Assembly: GCA_963576475.1 (NCBI GenBank)
Contig: OY754969.1
Coordinates: forward strand, 25,613,758 to 25,677,757
Direction: 5' to 3'
DNA length: 64,000 nt
Source: Molanna angustata
Taxonomy: Eukaryota > Arthropoda > Insecta > Trichoptera > Molannidae
Part shown: one piece after another, positions 58,380 through 64,000 of the stretch
How positions within the stretch are numbered: the stretch's first letter is position 1
Layout of the letters: each line of letters opens with the position of its first letter
Notes under the pieces: generated by a model
Told to the model about the DNA's origin: nothing
The model's input: only the letters and a program-made list of their open reading frames with translations
Databases searched by the model: none
Position numbers and translations under genes: made by a program

Positions 58380-58503
58380 AATTGTTGGCCCAACCCATCC
58401 AGGTGAGGAGCTGGAAAGTGGCAGCAGAGGACAGGATGGGGTGGAGGCGAAAGTTAACGGAGGCCATGGCTCGATTTGGGCTGTAGCGCCATCGAAGAAG
58501 AAG
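58380..58503 (+). mobile_element. RTE family 2, 3' end
   Basis: The plus strand gives QVRSWKVAAEDRMGWRRKLT, then EAMARFGL, a stop, and GTAGCGCCATCGAAGAAGAA as the end. The AAEDRMxWRxKLxEA string is the same block as in 51160-51500, and the GAA tail defines the family. Confidence 0.75.
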
Positions 58504-59263
58504 TAGGTAATAGAAGTATTTCTTATGATTTTTTTTTGTAGACATTGTTGTATTTTATTAATTTTTGCACAAAAAACTATGTATTTGCATAGTATTTCCA
58601 ATGGTCGTTTAATATTTGAACCTGAACGGTGAGACTTGAAAAGGTTTCAAAATGATCTAGTGATAAATTTTGGTTAAAATGACTATTATATTTATTTAAG
58701 TACCTATTTCAAGATATTTTAAAGAATGGTTGGATCTTTGATTCACATTATATACGGTGAATATTTATTAGGCCTAAGCGAGTAATTCATCCTTAGATAA
58801 CAAAACAAATATACTACCGCCGACTTGGGAGAGTTGACGTGTTTATACAACCGACACCCTCTAACATACAATATCTTTCCTCACAATCAACAAATAAAAA
58901 TATTATATATTATAGGTTATAATAGCCGAAACGAAATAAATGTTTAAAAAAGGTCGCACGATATCACAAACCGTCTTTATCACAGCATGAACGTGAATGA
59001 ATCTAACCAGTGGTGAAACTCTAAAATATTTCATACGTCATAAGATAGTAGATACGAGAAAAATTCTTGCAAGTCTTGGTCTTGACCTTGCGAGAATTGC
59101 AATATCAAGACCGCACGTGTCGCTGCAAGATCAAGACCAAGAGTCTTGCAGTCTCGCAAAATTTTATAAACTTACCTATTTATTTAGAAATAAGTTATAA
59201 GCATTTAACTAAATACTTTTAATATATTATATTGTGAATTGGTGTTTTTTTGTCATATTTTTT

Positions 59264-59473
59264 GTCGGTCTTCGTAGCTTAGTTGGTTCGATATCTGTCT
59301 GCTGATCAAAAGGTTCCGAGTTCGATTCCCAGTGATGACACAGTTTTTAATTGTGTTTTCAGTCTGGATCTGTGAGAAGATAAATATTACAAGTATCCTG
59401 AATGTGGCAACTTCTTATTAGTATTTGAACTGTTAGTTGCCCGAGAAGGTATACAAAATAAGAATATTTTATT
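59264..59473 (+). mobile_element. SINE-C, full length
   Basis: The tRNA-like head starts GTCGGTCTTCGTAGCTTAGT, with B-box GAGTTCGATTCCC. The body has GTGTTTTCAGTCTGGATCTG and TGAATGTGGCAACTTC, then TTAGTTGCCCGAGAAGG and an A-rich end. Similar strings (ATATTTTTTG, ATATTTTATTG) on either side look like its target duplication. It interrupts the left part of the composite element. Confidence 0.75.
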
Positions 59474-59504
59474 GTAATTACTGAATTTTAATAGAAAAAT
59501 ATTT

Positions 59505-59808
59505 GCTTGAAAAAGTTGCAAGACCAAGACCGCATCCTTAAATGCGGTCTAGGACACTTGGCTGCGGGCACTTGGGTGCGGGACACTTGGGTGCGGGACA
59601 CTTGGCTGCGAGACACTTGGCTGCGGGGGACATTTGGCTGCGGGACACTTGGGTGCGACGGACACTTGGGTGCGAGCCCACTTGGTTGCGAGTCCATTTG
59701 GTCGCGACGGACACTTGGGTGTGAGCCCACTTGGTTGCGAATTCAAAAATATTTTTTTTCTGCCTAGGGCTGAAGTTTTTCGTGCTGATTTTTGTAATGC
59801 TCTTTATC
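59505..59808 (+). repeat. Minisatellite arm, left (15-17-bp unit)
   Basis: About a dozen units of the type GGGACACTTGGGTGC, with variants GAGACACTTGGCTGC, GACGGACACTTGGGTGC and GAGCCCACTTGGTTGC, followed by a T-rich segment and GTAATGCTCTTTAT. All frames are open, so several long open frames on both strands here are spurious. Confidence 0.9.
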
Positions 59809-60037
59809 ATATAAGTAGTTGATATACAAGTAGGTACCTATATACAGACATTAAAAATATAAAAAAAATATTTATTTATTAAATCTTCTTGAAATTATAA
59901 TTAGTACACTGGCGGGCTTATTGCCTAGTGGCAATTTCTTCCAATTTGTACTTATGTTTGAAATTGTAAAGTAAAAACAAGGTTATTAAGCCAAATTATT
60001 TTTTACACTATAAAAATATGAGAATTTTTCATACACA

Positions 60038-60543
60038 CTAGTTGCATGTAACACATGAGATCCAACTGTCGATAGCGATAGTATGTATACTTGTATAGTT
60101 GAAGAATAAGTAAGTACCAAACTATAAACCAATAAATCGAAATTATTGAATTTTTTTAAGATATTTTGTTTTCTACACAAAACATGTAGGTATGTATGCC
60201 GACCGCCGTGGCACTGTTGGTAAGCCGTTCGGTTTCTGTGCGGGCTTCCTGGGTTCGATACCCAGTAGAGGAGAAATATATTTAAATTCATTTCTCACCC
60301 AAATATTGCTTCTCTGGGCTGGAAACACTGGTTAGTTGAAAGAAATTGCCATACGGCAATAAACTCGCCACTTGCGCATGGTGCAAGGAAGTGTTTATTA
60401 TTATTGTGTATGTCAAGATAGGATAATATGGAGGTTAGTCCCTTTTTTCCTACCCGGAATATGAAAACAGCATGATGGTATGTATGTATGTTTAGAGATT
60501 AAGTATCAAACTATTAAGTCTTCTAACATATTGTGTATAGGCG
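60038..60543 (-). mobile_element. Helitron-like element, copy C, truncated
   Basis: The 3' end of the family (minus strand: the hairpin and CTAG at 60038-60041, followed by T) and about 300 bp of interior up to TTGTGTATAGGCGAC. The 5' part, with the microsatellite, is missing. It carries a SINE-B insertion at 60199-60406. Confidence 0.65.
60199..60406 (+). mobile_element. SINE-B in Helitron-like copy C
   Basis: The head is CCGACCGCCGTGGCACTGTT, the B-box GGTTCGATACCC, and the tail CATACGGCAATAAACTCGCC, then GTGCAAGGAAGTGTT. TGTATG on both sides (60193-60198 and 60407-60412) is the target duplication; the empty site is in copy B near 56538-56548. Confidence 0.85.
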
Positions 60544-60892
60544 ACAAAACAAAAAATATAAAAATATATTTACTGATATATATTTACTGATTTACTGATA
60601 TAAATATATTTACTGATATATTTACAAAAAATATATTTACTGAGAAGAACAAAACTGTATATTTTATAAAAATTATAAACATTATAGTTTCTGTCGTATC
60701 TTTTTATTTTCATATAGATTCTTTTTTGATATTCCTTTTCTTATAGATTTGTAGGCCGATATTTAATGCAGGATGTGGCACTTGTAATTGTCTGACCAGT
60801 TTTGTAGTAGCTTGCCCTTATTTGATGAAACAACGATGTATAGTAACTTTTTAGCTGTAAGTGGTTCTTTAAATAAAAATAAATAAATAAAT

Positions 60893-61170
60893 ATAAAGAG
60901 CATTACAAAAATCAGTACGAAATATTTCATTCCTAAGCAGAAAAAAATATTTTTGATTTCGCGACCATGTGGGCTCGCACCCAAGTGTCCGTCGCGACCA
61001 AATGGACTCGCAACCAAGTGGGCTCGCACCCAAGTGTCCGTCGCACCCAAGTGTCCCGCAGCCAAATGTCCCCCGCAGCCAAGTGTCTCGCAGCCAAGTG
61101 TCCCGCACCCAAGTGTCCCGCACCCAAGTGGCCGCAGTCAAGTGTCCCATTCCGCCTTAAATGCAAGACC
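60893..61170 (-). repeat. Minisatellite arm, right (inverted)
   Basis: Reverse complement of 59505-59808 with the same unit order (for example the single GGGGGACATTTGGCTGC unit in the middle). The two arms are inverted copies, not independent arrays. They are about 1.08 kb apart. Confidence 0.9.
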
Positions 61171-61244
61171 AATACCAAGAGCGGGGGTGCACTATCAATA
61201 TCAAGACCACCTCGGTTTCGGTCTTTCATTTTCTCATCACTAAT

Positions 61245-62895
61245 AAGATAGAGGCAGGGAATAAGATTTTATTCATTTTCTAAAATTTTAATTTAATATA
61301 AATTTTCAATTTTGAAATGTAATGTTTGTGAATTATTAAATAACCTTTTCAACGTAAATTTTGTGTTGTAAGTAATTAATACTGATTGTAATTTTGTGAT
61401 CGTACATCAGATTGTTTATTTGCTCGAACTTATTTTGTTAATTTATTTATTGGTTCCTCGTGCAAATACCTTAGCCAAATACTATCTAATAATAATCTTT
61501 TTAAAGAGTTATTAAGTAAATTTATCATTTTAATACTTTAATGAATCTATAACCGAGTTCGTACTCATACGAGTTCGATTTTACTATGGATAAGGCAATT
61601 ATTAAGGCTTATTTTTTTGTGTGTATGAATTCTAATTGCTTTGTGGCTATGTATGTACTTATCATAATACTTATATTATGTGTTCGATTTTGATTTCTGT
61701 ATAAGTACTTATACTCAGATTAATTACGTGTTTAGAATATTCTTATGGAAATTTACGTGTCTTAAGTAAGTAGGTATACTATTCAAATTACCAAACCAAG
61801 TACAAAAAATCTACTTAGAATAATATTGTTTAGTATCAATTAGTTTGTCTTATCTGCATTTGTTATCAAAACACAAGTAGGTACATACCTAATATTGTAG
61901 TTATTCACACCCATTATTACACACTGTTTTTTTTTTATAAAATTCCATCAATATTTAATTGCTTATCGGACGAGGATACGTAATCCTTAACAACTTATAA
62001 TAATCTTCATCCTTGCAACCAAAATGGTACAAGTCAAAAATAACACGAAATTATTTCATTCATAACGATTTTTTTTTCTTAAAACACTTCACTGACCTTT
62101 TATTCTTTATTTATCAAATGATGAGTGCAAATGCTACATAATAAAGAAACAAAGATAAATTATATTTTATAATTTACAAAAACGAGTAGGTAGATATCTA
62201 CTTATCTTGACTCACCTTTGAATATCATTATGTAAAATATATCCCAATTTCAATTACAACAAAACATGAAGGAAAAAACAAACGAGATAGTTAGCAAAAA
62301 ACGAGGAAGATGTATATTATTATGTTTGTGTGTGGTGAGTGCGCGAGGGCTAGTATAAAAAGTAGCACAAGTAATTAAACAAAAAAAAAACAGCAATGAA
62401 ATATAAAAAAATAAAGTCAAAAAAGATTTTAAAAAATGAGAAAAACTACCCATACGTTATCATTAGAATCTTTTTTTATAAATATTGATCTAAACAAATA
62501 AAAATGCCTCATCATATGTTTTGTTTACAACTTTTGTTTAAGTAGTTATATACCTGTATACCGGGACATTGCTAGCAATATTTTAGTTACATTTGTTGAG
62601 ATATATGTAGAAATGCAGAATGCCTTGTCCGTCTAACGGGTATATTAAACTGTATGTTGTTAAGTAAATCCTGACAATCGATAAAACCATTTAACAAATC
62701 ACGCAGAAACGCATTATTCGTACAACTTGAATATAAGATAAAAAAAATAGCTTAAAATTTATTGAATTCATTACTTTTTTTCTATATCTCGGAGATAGAA
62801 CACGTAGTTCAATATATTATGATTTTATATAATAAAGGTACTTCGTGATATATAATAAAAATTTTACCAAATTATTGTTTACGCATAGGTATATT
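61245..62895. other. AT-rich non-coding stretch
   Basis: No repeat, coding motif or tRNA-like head recognised. It appears to be the least transposon-disturbed DNA in the window, such as intron, UTR or spacer. Confidence 0.4.
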
Positions 62896-62899
62896 TTTC

Positions 62900-62986
62900 G
62901 GCAAATAACTTGATAAATCTCGTGCGTGGACTGCGCAGAGCACAAATTTGGATATTTTGCTCCCACCCACGACGAAGTTATTTGCC
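62900..62986. ncRNA. Imperfect 87-nt hairpin, candidate small-RNA precursor
   Basis: GGCAAATAACTT (62900-62911) pairs perfectly with AAGTTATTTGCC (62975-62986). After an asymmetric internal loop, CGTGCGTGG (62921-62929) pairs with CCACCCACG (62963-62971) with one mismatch, and GAGCA pairs with TGCTC around a 15-nt loop. The size suits an insect pre-miRNA, but the internal loop is large and I recognise no known miRNA. A palindromic MITE core is an alternative. Confidence 0.25.
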
Positions 62987-62989
62987 TGT

Positions 62990-63944
62990 TATCTAAATCG
63001 TTGCTGTATGGTTGGTACCTACTTAAAAATATTTTTGCGCTATAAGTATTTACCAATCACTTATTACAGATATTTAAGTATTGTCAATTGTTATTTTGTT
63101 TTTTTTTCGTTGAATAATAGGTACCCATCTTTTTGTGAATAATTTATTTCAAAAATTAATTTCACTTACTGTATTCTCTCAGTTTTATTGAAATATAAAA
63201 ATCACAAAAAAGTAATATTTTTTTTCCAATTCACAAATTAATAATCAAAATGTGATAAAAATATGACTTGTGTCATTCGTTGTATGATTGTCATATCTCG
63301 ACCATTCAACCGCGTACCAAAGAATCCTTTCCTATGATGTATGAATGAAGCAAACCTGATCCATCCTAAAATGATTGTTTCACCAGGTCTGGTAGAAGAA
63401 ACCTGTTAGATTCCAGGCACAAAGTCTCCCCTCCTCATACTTGTTAACATATATATCACACAAAGCAATAATAATCTTACCCCTTCTACTACTTTTTGTA
63501 TAATTTAGGTAGCGATGCAGCTACCTTCATTAATGGACTAAAGGTATTTCACTTTTATGAATGAACCCAACGCGATAATACAAAAAGACAAAAAAAGAAC
63601 ATGGAGGTTACATCGTCGGAAAAAAATGAAAGCATTCATATCCGTTATTCGAGGGATTAAATTATTACCCTTTTTGAAATAATAAGAAAACTAATCATTG
63701 AGTTATTTTTAGTACTTTTTAACTATTATAAGGTCTTTGTTTTTGTATGTTTCTTGTAAATTTTATAATTATCTACAAATTTGTTGAAAAATTTAGGTAT
63801 ATGTCCTTTAATCAAGTATACTTACCTACATATAAATTATACTGAAATATATTTTTATAATTACCTAAGTTAGTAATTTTACAAAATTTAAAATTTTTGA
63901 CAATCCTGTAGGTATTAGATATTTGATAAATTGAATATTTTATG
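62990..63944. other. AT-rich non-coding stretch
   Basis: No recognisable coding or repeat structure. Confidence 0.4.
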
Positions 63945-63952
63945 ATTTCATA

Positions 63953-64000
<48 letters not shown>
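63945..64000. repeat. (AT)n microsatellite at window end
   Basis: Nearly pure AT dinucleotides with one ACAT interruption near 63970. It continues to the last base, so its true length is unknown. Confidence 0.95.

Larger units (their letters stand above)
59008..61240. mobile_element. Composite element with inverted minisatellite arms
   Basis: A 2.2-kb stretch whose outer ends are weakly inverted (CAGTGGTGAAAC on the left and, inward from the right, TAGTGATGAGAAA). Inside are CAAGACCAAGACC-type runs and two long inverted arms of a 15-17-bp minisatellite (59505-59808 and 60893-61170). CAGTGRTGAAA-type ends recall hAT elements, but no target duplication or transposase is visible. The centre has been invaded by Helitron-like copy C and SINEs. 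Confidence 0.45.

Noticed and set aside
59488..61251. Several overlapping frames with repeated HLGAGHLGA- or PKCPSHPSV-type motifs
   Set aside because: These are translations of the 15-17-bp minisatellite, open in all frames and on both strands.
62250..62453. Hydrophobic 67-codon minus-strand frame as a membrane protein
   Set aside because: Its Phe/Leu/Ile richness is what AT-rich DNA gives by chance; no start context, family or second evidence.

Overview
This window is AT-rich eukaryotic nuclear DNA, almost certainly from an arthropod and most likely an insect. The evidence is the mix of elements present: L2/CR1-like, Jockey-like, RTE and Dong/R4-type LINEs, Tc1/mariner-type relics, Helitron-like elements, tRNA-derived SINEs, satellites and long microsatellites. 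The frequent TAGGTACCTA-type strings resemble lepidopteran genomes, but I cannot assign an order. There is no operon, no CRISPR array, no rRNA and no convincing host protein gene. Two short stretches (55749-56045 minus and 16930-17133 minus) look slightly exon-like and are offered as weak candidates only.

Layout. 1-3180: non-coding DNA, a SINE-C remnant, an inverted SINE-A, and a 41-bp minisatellite. 3180-6297: a long decayed L2/CR1-like LINE with endonuclease and reverse transcriptase. 6490-14950: repeat families of unknown class, SINEs, a 34-bp AT satellite and LINE tails. 15250-16865: a minus-strand Dong/R4-type LINE relic with a restriction-like endonuclease signature. 18040-25500: mariner relics and a split RTE element, with other LINE ends nested inside it. 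27248-31138: an 86-bp palindrome-rich satellite of about 45 units. 31491-34512: a nearly full-length RTE element inserted in a SINE with a 12-bp target duplication. 34880-36740: short tandem repeats and SINE/LINE ends. 37375-44505: Jockey-like LINEs and a Helitron-like element that carries a giant (TGCG)n tract and a LINE insertion. 45320-48472: an RTE end, a 272-bp-arm foldback and a perfect 40-bp tandem array. 49160-53292: SINE insertion, LINE ends, and a Helitron-like copy holding a LINE holding a Harbinger-type MITE. 54579-57457: a TIR element and a further Helitron-like copy. 59008-61240: a composite with inverted minisatellite arms, itself hit by SINEs and a Helitron fragment. 61245-64000: mostly featureless AT-rich DNA ending in an (AT)n tract.

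The genes do not form a pathway; they are layers of mobile DNA. Relations that can be read from the sequence: RTE family 1 has an (ATGT)n tail that also ends a short SINE-like family and is embedded in every Helitron-like copy. Several nested insertions are dated relative to each other by target duplications or by an intact second copy. LINE family J has three copies sharing a 3' hairpin that may be its reverse-transcriptase recognition site.

All family assignments come from reading motifs by eye; no database search was run. SINE families A, B, C, E and repeat families U1-U3 are my working labels.
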